The notes under the pieces are model-generated. The model was not told the DNA's origin. It did no database searches and saw nothing but the letters and a program-made list of their open reading frames with translations. The translations under genes were made by a program, and so were the position numbers. 58,678 nucleotides of DNA from Dehalococcoidia bacterium. GTDB lineage: Bacteria > Chloroflexota > Dehalococcoidia > UBA2979. How positions within the stretch are numbered: the first letter of the stretch is position 1; the number at the start of each line of letters is the position of its first letter. Location of the stretch: contig QZJI01000052.1 of NCBI GenBank assembly GCA_003599735.1, positions 1 through 58,678 on the forward strand. The letters run 5' to 3'. Shown in pieces: positions 43,730 to 52,526 of this stretch.

Positions 43730-45160
43730 CTAGTCGTTCGAATCTGCCGGGGCATCAGTTGTGCCCTCACCCACCGTCTCCGGCTCGTTGGTGTCGGAGG
43801 CACCTGCCTCAGCCCCCGCCCGGCGACGGCGACTCTGACGCTGGGGCGTGGTGGAAGTTTCTTCCGGCTGGGTGCAGATGGCCTCCAGCCGCTCCACGGC
43901 CAGCCGTGTCTGCAGCTGGTTGCGAATCGAGACCCGGCCGTCCGGGGTGTCGAAGAGGTTGCGGATCGCCGCCTGGTTCTCCGGCGTAGAGCCGGTCATA
44001 CCGACTACCAGCGAGTCGATCTCGGCATCGACCTGCTCGTCCGTGGGGGCGATGTTTTCCTGATCGACCAGCTGGCCAAGGACGAGCCCTCGACGCACGT
44101 TCAGGTCTGCCTGCTCACCGAAGGCCTCACGGACCTCCTCCTCGGTGCGGCCGATGGCGCTTAGCCAGTTGCGCAGGCCCTCTTCCGAGTGAGAAGCGTG
44201 GTTCGACTCGCGGTCGATGAGACGGTCGACCTCGCGGCGCACCAGCACCTCGGGGTAATCGATCGTGGCCGTCGCGACCAGCAGGTCGATGATTTCGTTG
44301 TGGTATTCCTCGCGCGCGTTGTGCTCGAGGTTCTTGCGCAGGTCGCCCTCGACTCGCTCGCGGAGCGCGGCGACAGTGCCGATCTCCTCATCGCCGAGCG
44401 ACTTTGCGAACTCGTCATCGAGTTCCGGTAGGACCTCGCGCTTCACCTCGTGGATCGTGACCTGGTAAGTCGCCTTCTTCCCGCGCAGCTCCTCCGCGGA
44501 GAAATCGTCCGGCAGGCTGAACTCTACCGTGTGCGGGCCGCCGGCGCTGAGGCCGACCAGACGCTCCACGAAGCCCGGCAACGAGACCACCGAGTTCTTC
44601 CGGACCGGGAACTCCGCATCGGTTTCCTCATGCGGTTCACGCTGGCCTTCGACGGAGACGGAGACGTCCGCCCGGATGTGGTCATCCCAGTCCACAGCCC
44701 GCTCGACGGGTTCGAGGACGGCGTACTGGCGGCGGAGGTTGAGCAGCGTTTGCTCCACCTGTTCCGGGTCGACGGTCACCTCGCGCATCGAGGCGCGGAG
44801 GGCGGTGTAGTTGCCGAGGTCCACCTCCGGCCGGACAGGAACGACGGCCGTGACGACCAGTGGTTCGGTCGACTTCAGGTCAAATTCAGGCTGGTCGATG
44901 GCATCGACCTGCTGTTCCTCGATGGCATGGGAATACACCTCCGGGAGCAACTCCTGAAGGGCCTCCTGCAAGAGGGCGGCGGTGCCGACATGGCGTTCGA
45001 GCATCTTGCGCGGCACATGGCCGGGGCGGAAACCGGGGACTCGCACCTGGCGGGAGACACGAGACACCGCGCGCTCCATATGGCGCTCCACGGTTTCCGC
45101 GTCGACCGTAATCTCCAGAGAGACTCGTGCGTTCGGCAGACGTTCAGCAGTGATGGTCAA
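43730..45160 (-). CDS. tig: Trigger factor (peptidyl-prolyl isomerase chaperone)
   Basis: A 476-residue protein starting at TTG 45160, chosen because GAGGGA lies upstream and the protein then opens TITAERLPNARVSLEI. The ribosome-binding signature GFRPGHVPRKMLE is near residue 45. The FKBP-like PPIase domain spans about 145-235 and the C-terminal helical arms follow to about 425. A low-complexity tail of about 45 residues (Arg-rich then acidic) ends the protein. It binds nascent chains at the ribosomal exit. It lies upstream of clpP, and tig-clpP-clpX is a widespread order. Confidence 0.94.
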   Translation of the reverse strand: MTITAERLPNARVSLEITVDAETVERHMERAVSRVSRQVRVPGFRPGHVPRKMLERHVGTAALLQEALQELLPEVYSHAIEEQQVDAIDQPEFDLKSTEPLVVTAVVPVRPEVDLGNYTALRASMREVTVDPEQVEQTLLNLRRQYAVLEPVERAVDWDDHIRADVSVSVEGQREPHEETDAEFPVRKNSVVSLPGFVERLVGLSAGGPHTVEFSLPDDFSAEELRGKKATYQVTIHEVKREVLPELDDEFAKSLGDEEIGTVAALRERVEGDLRKNLEHNAREEYHNEIIDLLVATATIDYPEVLVRREVDRLIDRESNHASHSEEGLRNWLSAIGRTEEEVREAFGEQADLNVRRGLVLGQLVDQENIAPTDEQVDAEIDSLVVGMTGSTPENQAAIRNLFDTPDGRVSIRNQLQTRLAVERLEAICTQPEETSTTPQRQSRRRRAGAEAGASDTNEPETVGEGTTDAPADSND

Positions 45161-45326
45161 CGGCGTGCGTTCCCTCGCTCGATCAACGCCGTCGCGGGCA
45201 CTCAAATGCCGTCACGACGGGCGTGATTCCCCTGTCCGCGCGGGCTGCCGCGGTGAATCCAATATAGCACGCAAGCGGATTCAAACCGCCGTCAGGGAAA
45301 CCCCGAGGAGCCCCGCTTGGCAGGCC

Positions 45327-46289
45327 TCAGCGCCCCCGGATGGCGTCGTTCAGTGCATCACCAAGGAGCGCAAAGGCGAACAGCAGCAATGTCACGATCA
45401 CGCCCGGGACCAGCAACAGGTGCGGGCTCGCCTGAAACGTACGCGTCCCAGAACCCTCGAATAGCATCGCCCCGAAGGAGGCAGCGGGCGGCTGCACCCC
45501 CACACCGAACCAGGTCAGCACGATTTCCGAACCGGCGATGCTCCCGAGCGTGGCGGACAGAGACAGGATGATCAGGAACGAGACGTTCGGTAGGAGGTGC
45601 TGCAGAATCACCCGGCGTGGTGAAGCGCCGAGGGATTCCGCCGCCATGATGTAGTCCCGCTCTCGCAGTTGGAGCACCTGTGATCGGATCACTCTCGCCG
45701 TACCCGCCCAGAAGAACAGGGAGAGTGCCGAGAACACGAGCATGTACGAGGGGAACCCGGACGCCACTAATCCATCGAACGGCGTATGCCCCTCCACCCA
45801 CCTCGTCCAACCGATCACCCGAGGGCCCAGCGTCGCGTTGATTAGGATCAGCATCACCAACGACGGCAACGAGGAGAATACGTCACCGACGCGCATGATC
45901 AGCGTGTCCACCCACCCGCCCCGGTATCCGGCGAGCAGGCCGAGCGTATTGCCGATCACCAGTCCGCCCGAAAGCACCACAGCGGTCGTCACAATGAGCG
46001 TTGTCCGTGAGGAATACATCGCCCGGCTCAGCTCGTCACGGCCCAGCCGGTCGGTCCCCAGCAGGTGGTCGCGGCTGGGCCCTTCGACCGGCCGGTCGAG
46101 GTTCGTTTGTGTCGGTGGGTACGGTGCCAGCAGCGGCGCCAGGATGCCGGCCCCGTAGATCACGCTGATGATCACAAGGGAGATCATCGCCAACCGCTTG
46201 CGGCGTAAGCGGCCGAGGACGAGCCGCCACTCGCTCGTCCCCGCCTCAACCCGTTGTGGGGCGCCCTCGGCCGCTGCGGATGCGGTCAT
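45327..46289 (-). CDS. ABC transporter permease, DppC/OppC type
   Basis: A 320-residue membrane protein. An N-terminal TM is followed by PPTQTNLDRPVEGPSRDHLLGTDRLGRDELSRAMYSSR, the typical OppC segment before the five core helices. The EAA loop is YIMAAESLGASPRRVILQHLLPN. It should form a heterodimer with the next-upstream permease, with which it overlaps by 4 bp. No ATPase genes follow; trigger factor comes next, 167 bp downstream. Confidence 0.9.
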   Translation of the reverse strand: MTASAAAEGAPQRVEAGTSEWRLVLGRLRRKRLAMISLVIISVIYGAGILAPLLAPYPPTQTNLDRPVEGPSRDHLLGTDRLGRDELSRAMYSSRTTLIVTTAVVLSGGLVIGNTLGLLAGYRGGWVDTLIMRVGDVFSSLPSLVMLILINATLGPRVIGWTRWVEGHTPFDGLVASGFPSYMLVFSALSLFFWAGTARVIRSQVLQLRERDYIMAAESLGASPRRVILQHLLPNVSFLIILSLSATLGSIAGSEIVLTWFGVGVQPPAASFGAMLFEGSGTRTFQASPHLLLVPGVIVTLLLFAFALLGDALNDAIRGR

Positions 46290-47269
46290 CCTCGGGACGA
46301 CCCGATGCGCACGCGTGGGTCAACGAAGCCGTAGGCAATCTCGGCGAGCAAGTTCATCAGCACAAACGCCGCCGCGAAGATGACGGTCGTCGCCAGAATG
46401 ACGTCGTAGTCACGGCTGACCACCGCCTCGAACGTGAACCGGCCGATGCCATTGATCCCCAGCAGGGTCTCCACGAACAGGGCGCCCTCGATCACACCGG
46501 CCAGGGCGAACCCGACCACTGTGATCAACGGGAGCAGCGAGTTCGGCAGAACGTGGCGGAACTGCACGGTGGCCTCGGACAACCCCTTTGCTCGCGCCGT
46601 GCGGACGAAGTCCTCCAGGTTCACCTCCAACGCGCTCACTCGGACCAGGCGGGCGACCGAGACGAAGCCGGGGAGCGTGAAGGCAACCAGCGGGATGTAG
46701 AGATGTGGGTCGGGGATCGGGATGGCGATCACGCCGCCCACCCACCAGATGTCAAGAACACCGTCCCAGCCGCCCACGGGCAGCCAGTCGAACTGGATGC
46801 CGAACAACCAGATCAGCGGCGGGATAATCACCAGCACGGGGATCGCCTGCAGGAAGAGCAGCGTCCCGATGATCGCCGGGTCGATCCACGATCCCGCGAA
46901 CCTTGCCGCCAGCAGTCCCATCGGGATCCCGACGGCGAAGACGATGACGAGCGCGATCAATCCCAGCTGCGCCGAGATCCACATCCGCGGGAAGATCAAC
47001 TCCGAAACGGAGAAGCCCTTCTGCAGGTAAGACTCGCCGAAGTCGCCCTGGACCGCCTTCTCGAGCCAGCGGACGTACTGGACCACCACGTTTGAGTCCA
47101 ACCCGCGGTCCTGGCGGATCTGCTCCAGCACCTTCGGGTCACGGACCTGCCCCGCGGTCACGCTCACGGGATCGCCCGGACCGAACCGCGCGAGGGTGAA
47201 CGTGCCGAACGAGACGAGGAACAGCACGACAGGCAGCCAGAGCAGCCGGCGGACGACGTACGCGCCCAT
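46286..47269 (-). CDS. ABC transporter permease, DppB/OppB type
   Basis: A 327-residue membrane protein with six helices. It begins YVVRRLLWLPVVLFLVSFGTFTLARF, has the periplasmic GDFGESYLQKGFSVSELI segment and the EAA loop DFVRTARAKGLSEATVQFRHVLPNSL. These are standard for OppB-type permeases. It is transcribed after the substrate-binding gene (31-bp gap) and overlaps the OppC-type gene by 4 bp. Confidence 0.92.
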   Translation of the reverse strand: MGAYVVRRLLWLPVVLFLVSFGTFTLARFGPGDPVSVTAGQVRDPKVLEQIRQDRGLDSNVVVQYVRWLEKAVQGDFGESYLQKGFSVSELIFPRMWISAQLGLIALVIVFAVGIPMGLLAARFAGSWIDPAIIGTLLFLQAIPVLVIIPPLIWLFGIQFDWLPVGGWDGVLDIWWVGGVIAIPIPDPHLYIPLVAFTLPGFVSVARLVRVSALEVNLEDFVRTARAKGLSEATVQFRHVLPNSLLPLITVVGFALAGVIEGALFVETLLGINGIGRFTFEAVVSRDYDVILATTVIFAAAFVLMNLLAEIAYGFVDPRVRIGSSRG

Positions 47270-47300
47270 CAGTCACCCTCTCCCGCGGTCTTCTGCCCCG

Positions 47301-48944
47301 CTATCGCGCCAGCTCAATGAACCGCAGGCGCGGCACCACCATCGGCGGCTCGAACCAGTTCTTCACCGAGTCCTTCACCACCACATGCGACTGCGAAAAA
47401 TAAAGCGGCAGCCACGCGGCGTCGTCCAGGATCTTTTTCTCCACCTCCCGGTAGAGATCCAGCCGGCGGTTCGCGTTCGCCTCGATGCGGGCAGCGTCGA
47501 GCAATTTGTCGACCTCGGCGTCCTTGTACCCAACATCGTTCAACGGCGAGGTGGAATGGAATTTCACGTCCAGGATGTCCTCAGGATCCGGGTAGTCCAT
47601 GATCCAGCCAGCATTGAACGCTTGTAACCGGCCCGCGTCTTGGTCCGCCAGGAACGTCGCGAAGTCTGTCTGCCGGATGCTGATAGTCAGCCCGATCTGC
47701 TTCCACAATTCGAGGAACGCCTGCGTGTCGATGCCTGCCTCGGCGCCGGCCCCGACCTCGGTGATCTCGATCGGCGGCATCTTGCCGGCGTATTTGGACT
47801 TCGCCAGCTCGGTCTTCGCCGCATCGAGGTTGTACTTCAGCGTCTTGTCCTCGGGCGTGTAGCCGGGCATCTGCGGCATCAGGATGCCGGTCGCCGGTTG
47901 AAGCATGTTCTTGAACGTGATCTCGGCAACCCGCTTGCGGTCGATCGCCATCCCCATCGCCCGGCGGACGGCCACGTCGTCGAACGGCGGGACGCTGGTG
48001 TTGAATGCGATGTAGGCGATCGAAAACTGCGGCCACGCCTTATAGACTTTGTTCAGATCGCTCTTAGCGTCGCGCGCGCGGTCGATGTCATTGACGGAGA
48101 TGTTCGCGACATCGAGTTCGTTGTTCTCAAAGCGGGTAAGCGCAGAACCGCCTGACAGGAGGTAGTTCACCTCCTTCAACTTCGGGGTGCCGAGGTGGAA
48201 CTTCGCGTTCGCCTCCAGCACGATCCGCTCGCCCAACCGCCACTCCGTCAGTTTGTAGGGGCCGGTGCCGTTTGGCTTACGCGACCAGTTGCGCGGGTTG
48301 CTCTCGATCTGGCTCTTGTCCACCACGAACGCCGTTGGGTAAGTCAGTTTCGCCAGGAAGTACGGCTTTGCCGCGTCGATCGTGAACCGCACGTGGCGGT
48401 CGTCGATGACCTCGACACCCTTCACGTCCTTCGCCACGCCAGCGAAATGCTCGCGCACGCCAACAATGTCACCCAGATAGGCGATCGCCGTGGGTGAGGA
48501 GAGTTCCTTCGAGGACGCGCGCTCGATCGAATATTTCACGTCGGTCGCCGTGACCTTGCGACCGCTATGGAAGGCCGCGTCCGGCCGAAGCGTAAATGTG
48601 TACTGTTTCCCGTCAGGCGAGATATCAACCTTCTCGGCCAGATCCATCTCGATGTCGAGTTTGGGTGAGAGCGTCACGAGGCCACCGAAAATTTCCACAA
48701 TGTATTCGGCCGAAGTGGCGTCACCGGCAATGTGCGGGTCAAGAGTGACCGGGTCAGAGCCGGGGAGACGCAATGCGCCCTTCGCGTCGCCTCCACCTGC
48801 GCTCGTGCCGGATGAAGTCGTGGTGCCACTCCCGCTGTCCTCGCTCTTCCCTCCAAGCAGCAGGACGGCGGAGAGGCCGCCAACGACGAGGACAAGCGCA
48901 GCAAGGACGCCGAGCAGGACGGCGAGCAAACGATTCTGGCTCAT
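47301..48944 (-). CDS. ABC transporter substrate-binding protein, family 5
   Basis: A 547-residue binding protein. Its N-terminus (LLAVLLGVLAALVLVVGG) is a single hydrophobic anchor with no lipobox Cys, then a Gly/Ser/Thr linker. The family 5 core shows LDPHIAGDATSAEYIVEIFGGLV, DGKQYTFTLRPDAAFHSGRKVTATDVKYSIERA, NGTGPYKLTEW, VRRAMGMAIDRKRV and WIMDYPDPEDIL. It should bind peptides for the two adjacent permeases. A poly-Ser/Gly linker suggests it stays tethered to the membrane. First gene of the importer unit. Confidence 0.92.
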   Translation of the reverse strand: MSQNRLLAVLLGVLAALVLVVGGLSAVLLLGGKSEDSGSGTTTSSGTSAGGGDAKGALRLPGSDPVTLDPHIAGDATSAEYIVEIFGGLVTLSPKLDIEMDLAEKVDISPDGKQYTFTLRPDAAFHSGRKVTATDVKYSIERASSKELSSPTAIAYLGDIVGVREHFAGVAKDVKGVEVIDDRHVRFTIDAAKPYFLAKLTYPTAFVVDKSQIESNPRNWSRKPNGTGPYKLTEWRLGERIVLEANAKFHLGTPKLKEVNYLLSGGSALTRFENNELDVANISVNDIDRARDAKSDLNKVYKAWPQFSIAYIAFNTSVPPFDDVAVRRAMGMAIDRKRVAEITFKNMLQPATGILMPQMPGYTPEDKTLKYNLDAAKTELAKSKYAGKMPPIEITEVGAGAEAGIDTQAFLELWKQIGLTISIRQTDFATFLADQDAGRLQAFNAGWIMDYPDPEDILDVKFHSTSPLNDVGYKDAEVDKLLDAARIEANANRRLDLYREVEKKILDDAAWLPLYFSQSHVVVKDSVKNWFEPPMVVPRLRFIELAR

Positions 48945-49030
48945 TCAACCTGGCCTTCCGGGCGGGCGACGCGCCAGCTGCGCGACGTCCACAGGGGCGG
49001 AGCGATTCGAAGCATATCGCAGCGAGCCAC

Positions 49031-49050
49031 GGCGGGTGGCGGCGGGTGGC
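49031..49050. repeat. Two-copy 10-bp tandem repeat
   Basis: GGCGGGTGGC is repeated twice in direct tandem at 49031-49050 and continues with GGCG. It lies in the 128-bp gap between aspS and the substrate-binding gene. Nothing else convincing was found in that gap. Confidence 0.5.
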
Positions 49051-49072
49051 GGCGCGCACCAGAGGCGTCCGG

Positions 49073-50920
49073 CTAGTCGGTGGAACCGCCCCCCGCCCGC
49101 TGCTCCACCAGCGACTCCTCAACATCCGGGGCCAGCCGGATGTGGACGTCGCGCAGCTGGCGCTCGGAGACCGGGGCAGGTGCGCCCGTCATCGGGTCAC
49201 CAGCCGACTTCGTCTTCGGGAACGCGATGACTTCTCGGATGTCCCGTTCACCAGCGAAGAGCGCGACTGTACGGTCAATGCCAGGGGCGATGCCTCCATG
49301 GGGTGGTGCGCCGTAAGAGAACGCCTCCAGCATGTGGCCAAACTTCAGTTTCGCCTCGTCCAGCGTCAGGCCGAGTGTCCGCAGCACCGCAAGTTGCACC
49401 TCGCGCGAGTGGATCCGGATCGAGCCGGAACCGATCTCCTGCCCGTTGCAGACGATATCGTACGCATGCGACCTGACACCGCCTGGGTCACGCTCCAGCA
49501 GCGGGATGTCTTCGATGAATGGTGAGGTGAAGAGGTGGTGGACGGCGCTCCACTTCTCTTCGTCCGCATCCCACTCAAACGCCGGGAACTGCGTCACAAA
49601 CAGGAAAGACAGCGACGTGGAGTCAGCAAGGCCACGCTGCTCCGCGACGGTCCGCCGCAGCAGGTCCAGCACCTTCGAAGTCAGCGCGTCCGGCCCAGCC
49701 GCGATCAACAGCAAGTCGCCCCGACGCGCGCCACACGTCTGTCCGAGGGCTGCCGCTTGCTCCGGCGTGAAGAAGCGCGCTGCCGGCGATTTCACCTCGT
49801 CCGCAGTCAGGCCGTCCAGCGGTCCTTCCCCCGCGAACTGGAACCAGACGATCCCGGCCGCGCCCGCCGTCCGCGCCAACTCGACGTATTCATCGAGCCC
49901 GCGCCGAGCAACGTCGGCGCCGCCGGGCACGGCGAAGCCGCGCACGCGACCGCCCGCCTCGATCGCCTGCGCGAACACGCGAAACTCCGACATGCGGACG
50001 AGGCCGGTCAGATCATGAAGCTCAAGGCCGTAGCGGAGGTCGGGCTTGTCGGAGCCGTACCGCTCCATCACCTCAGCAAAGGTGAAGCGCGGGAACCGCG
50101 CCGGAATCGTCCATTCGGGACGGACTTCCTCAGCGAGCCGGTGGTAGAGGCCTTCCGTGAGGTCAAGGATATCCTCCTCCTCCACGAACGCCATCTCCAC
50201 GTCCAGCTGAGTGAACTCGGGCTGGCGGTCGGCGCGCAGGTCTTCGTCGCGGTAGCAGCGCGCGATCTGGAAGTACTTGTCCACGCCGCCCACCATCAGC
50301 AACTGCTTCCACTGCTGCGGGCTCTGCGGTAGTGCGTAGAAGGAGCCGGGGTGGACACGGCTGGGCACGAGGTAGTCGCGCGCGCCCTCGGGCGTGGCAA
50401 GGTTGAGGACGGGGGTCTCGACTTCGATGAAGCCGCGCTCGTCCATGAAATCGCGCATCAGCTTCACGACACGGTGTCGCAGGCGCAGGTTCCCCGCCAT
50501 CCGCTCCCGGCGGAGGTCAAGGTAGCGGTAGCGGAGCCGCGTCATTTCGTCGACGTTGGTCTCCTGGTTGACCGGGAACGGCGGTGTCTCCGCGGCGTTG
50601 AGGATCTCCACGGACGCGGCCAGCACCTCGATGGCGCCGGTGGGCAGCTCCGGGTTCTCCGTACCCGCGCGGCGCGCGGTGACCTCGCCCCAGATACGGA
50701 GCACGTATTCGTTCCGCACCTCAGCGGCGACGGCTGAGGCGGCGGGCGCCTGCTCCGGGTGGAACACGACTTGCACCAGACCGGTCGAGTCGCGCAGGTC
50801 GAGGAAGATAAGACCGCCGTGATCGCGCCGGCGATGCACCCACCCGGCGAGCGTCACTTGCTCGCCGGCGTGCTCCGCCCGCAGTTCACCGCATCCGTGG
50901 CTCTTCAACACCTCGTACAC
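49073..50920 (-). CDS. aspS: Aspartyl-tRNA synthetase (bacterial type, probably non-discriminating)
   Basis: A 615-residue class IIb synthetase. The OB anticodon-binding domain (1-110) has RRRDHGGLIFLDLRD, motif 2 has CYRDEDLRADRQPEFTQLDVEMAF, the GAD insertion is at about 290-420 and motif 3 is GIAPGIDRTVALFAG. His34 and Gly86 match the His31/Gly83 pair reported as determinants of relaxed tRNA specificity in the Pseudomonas enzyme. Discriminating enzymes have Leu and Lys there. It should charge tRNA-Asp and probably tRNA-Asn, the latter corrected by GatCAB, whose gatB is in this window. Confidence 0.95.
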   Translation of the reverse strand: MYEVLKSHGCGELRAEHAGEQVTLAGWVHRRRDHGGLIFLDLRDSTGLVQVVFHPEQAPAASAVAAEVRNEYVLRIWGEVTARRAGTENPELPTGAIEVLAASVEILNAAETPPFPVNQETNVDEMTRLRYRYLDLRRERMAGNLRLRHRVVKLMRDFMDERGFIEVETPVLNLATPEGARDYLVPSRVHPGSFYALPQSPQQWKQLLMVGGVDKYFQIARCYRDEDLRADRQPEFTQLDVEMAFVEEEDILDLTEGLYHRLAEEVRPEWTIPARFPRFTFAEVMERYGSDKPDLRYGLELHDLTGLVRMSEFRVFAQAIEAGGRVRGFAVPGGADVARRGLDEYVELARTAGAAGIVWFQFAGEGPLDGLTADEVKSPAARFFTPEQAAALGQTCGARRGDLLLIAAGPDALTSKVLDLLRRTVAEQRGLADSTSLSFLFVTQFPAFEWDADEEKWSAVHHLFTSPFIEDIPLLERDPGGVRSHAYDIVCNGQEIGSGSIRIHSREVQLAVLRTLGLTLDEAKLKFGHMLEAFSYGAPPHGGIAPGIDRTVALFAGERDIREVIAFPKTKSAGDPMTGAPAPVSERQLRDVHIRLAPDVEESLVEQRAGGGSTD

Positions 50921-51006
50921 CTCGCGGCTCGCGCCCCGGCGATCTGCCGGGGCGATACGCCGCAGTGTCGCACGCTGCGCCGGGAGGTTCGAGGACGGAG
51001 ACCTCG

Positions 51007-51414
51007 CTAGTTGTTCCCGAACACCTGCTCAGGGGTGATCTTCAGCGCCACCCGCTTCGCCTCGTCCAACTGCTTCGAGAACGCCGCCATGTCGGCGTCG
51101 GGCGGGAGCGGATTACCCATCGCGGCGCGGACCGAGGCGATCGCGGCGTCGCGGGCTGGGCCGCCGGGGATGCCCTCGACCGTGCCGTAGATCACGAGCT
51201 GCTTCCGACCATCCGGGATCAGGAGCGCGACCTTTGGCTGGCGACGCGTGTTCGTCCACTTCGCGCGGTCGCTCGTGACGGAGATCAAGATGTGCGAGCC
51301 GTCGAAGCGGTAATTGACCATCGAAAGTTGCGGGGAGCCGTCCCGCTTGCCGGTGCCGAGCACCGCCAATTGATGGCTCTCCAGGTACTGCCGCTGCTCG
51401 TCCGTGAATTCCAT
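51007..51414 (-). CDS. PPOX-class F420/FMN-dependent enzyme
   Basis: A 135-residue split-barrel protein. LESHQLAVLGTGKRDGSPQLSMVNYRFDG and ILISVTSDRAKWTNTRRQPKVALLI are the opening of the pyridoxamine 5'-phosphate oxidase-like family. Such short forms often use F420 or FMN, or bind haem. The ATG at 51414 has AAGGAGG, the strongest ribosome site seen here. A longer reading in the same frame has no conserved sequence. It lies between the membrane protein gene (34 bp) and aspS (86 bp), all on the minus strand. Cofactor and substrate cannot be told. Confidence 0.82.
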   Translation of the reverse strand: MEFTDEQRQYLESHQLAVLGTGKRDGSPQLSMVNYRFDGSHILISVTSDRAKWTNTRRQPKVALLIPDGRKQLVIYGTVEGIPGGPARDAAIASVRAAMGNPLPPDADMAAFSKQLDEAKRVALKITPEQVFGNN

Positions 51415-51448
51415 TCGCCGCCTCCTTGTATGCCAGGGGATCGCGAGG

Positions 51449-52453
51449 CTATCGCCCAAGACGCAACCGTTGCCACCCGCCGCGTTGTGCCACCGTACCG
51501 CCCAGCGCCGTCCCGAGACCGACCAAGGCCAGGATGATGATGGCCGCCATCGCGCCCTCGAACGTCCGGAAAACGACGATGCCGATGTATTCGTACAGCG
51601 TGAGCGCCGCGAAGACGACGGCGACCCGCTGTCGCGCCACAACCGCGGTAACAGCCAGCCCGACCGCATACGCGAAGAGCAGTGCTTCGTACGCGCCGCC
51701 CTCGCCGATCGCGAGGGCCACGCCCGCCACGTTCGCGATCCCCAGCGCGCCGATCTGCCACCACATCCGCGCGAGGCGTTCGAGGCGCAAGATGCCCTCC
51801 GTGAACGTGAGCGCAGCGAGCAGGAGACCGAGCACAACCATCACCTGCGCCCCCACCGCTCCCGGCCCCCCGCCCTCGGTGTCCCCCAGCCACCAGCCGA
51901 AGACACCACCGCCCCAGGCGATGGCGACCGGGACGCCAAGTGCGGCAAGTGGCGCGGGGAGGCCGCGCATGGCTGCATAGCCGGCACTCGCACCAACAAT
52001 CGAGGTGCAGAAGAAGGCTGCGCGCATCTCACCGGGCGATGAGTCATCCCCCAGCCAGCCAGCCGCGCCAAACGCCTGGAGCGAGGCGGCATACCAGAGG
52101 ATGGCGGCGCTGAACCCCAACGCATCCGCCGCCGCTGCGCCCCCCGCCCGCGCGAGCAGCCATGCGAGGGCCGTCCAAGTCACCGCGACGGCCACCATCA
52201 CCCCGAACCGCGACCAGGCCGTCATGTCGTCGAGCACCGTGAGGTAGATGCCAAATACAGCCCCGAGGGCGACGAGGGAGCCCGCGTACTGAAGCAACAC
52301 GCCGCCGCTCACGCCTCGGGCCGCCGGGAGCGGAGCCGTCCGGTCGACGCCCTCGTGGACGGCAATCGCATCCGCCTGCTCCGCGGAGATCAAGCCACGT
52401 TCCGTCCAGCGGCCCAGCGAGTCCAGAAGGTCGTGCCCATCGAGGTGTCCCAT
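51449..52453 (-). CDS. DUF2157-like multi-span membrane protein
   Basis: A 334-residue protein. The first 45 residues form a soluble helical domain (LDSLGRWTERGLISAEQADAI) that resembles the N-terminus of DUF2157 proteins. About nine hydrophobic segments follow from residue 50 to 325. Charged residues are few within them, and no transport motif is recognised. It is divergent from hemW with 73 bp between starts. Function unknown. Confidence 0.65.
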   Translation of the reverse strand: MGHLDGHDLLDSLGRWTERGLISAEQADAIAVHEGVDRTAPLPAARGVSGGVLLQYAGSLVALGAVFGIYLTVLDDMTAWSRFGVMVAVAVTWTALAWLLARAGGAAAADALGFSAAILWYAASLQAFGAAGWLGDDSSPGEMRAAFFCTSIVGASAGYAAMRGLPAPLAALGVPVAIAWGGGVFGWWLGDTEGGGPGAVGAQVMVVLGLLLAALTFTEGILRLERLARMWWQIGALGIANVAGVALAIGEGGAYEALLFAYAVGLAVTAVVARQRVAVVFAALTLYEYIGIVVFRTFEGAMAAIIILALVGLGTALGGTVAQRGGWQRLRLGR

Positions 52454-52526
52454 ACCGGGAATCGTACGTCTCGCGCGGCCGAGGTGTCGGATGGAGCGGG
52501 CGTGGGGCGGCTGTTACCCTCGCTGT

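Noticed and set aside
49021..49072. GGCGGGTGGC tandem repeat as a CRISPR or VNTR array.
   Set aside because: Only two copies of 10 bp and no spacers.
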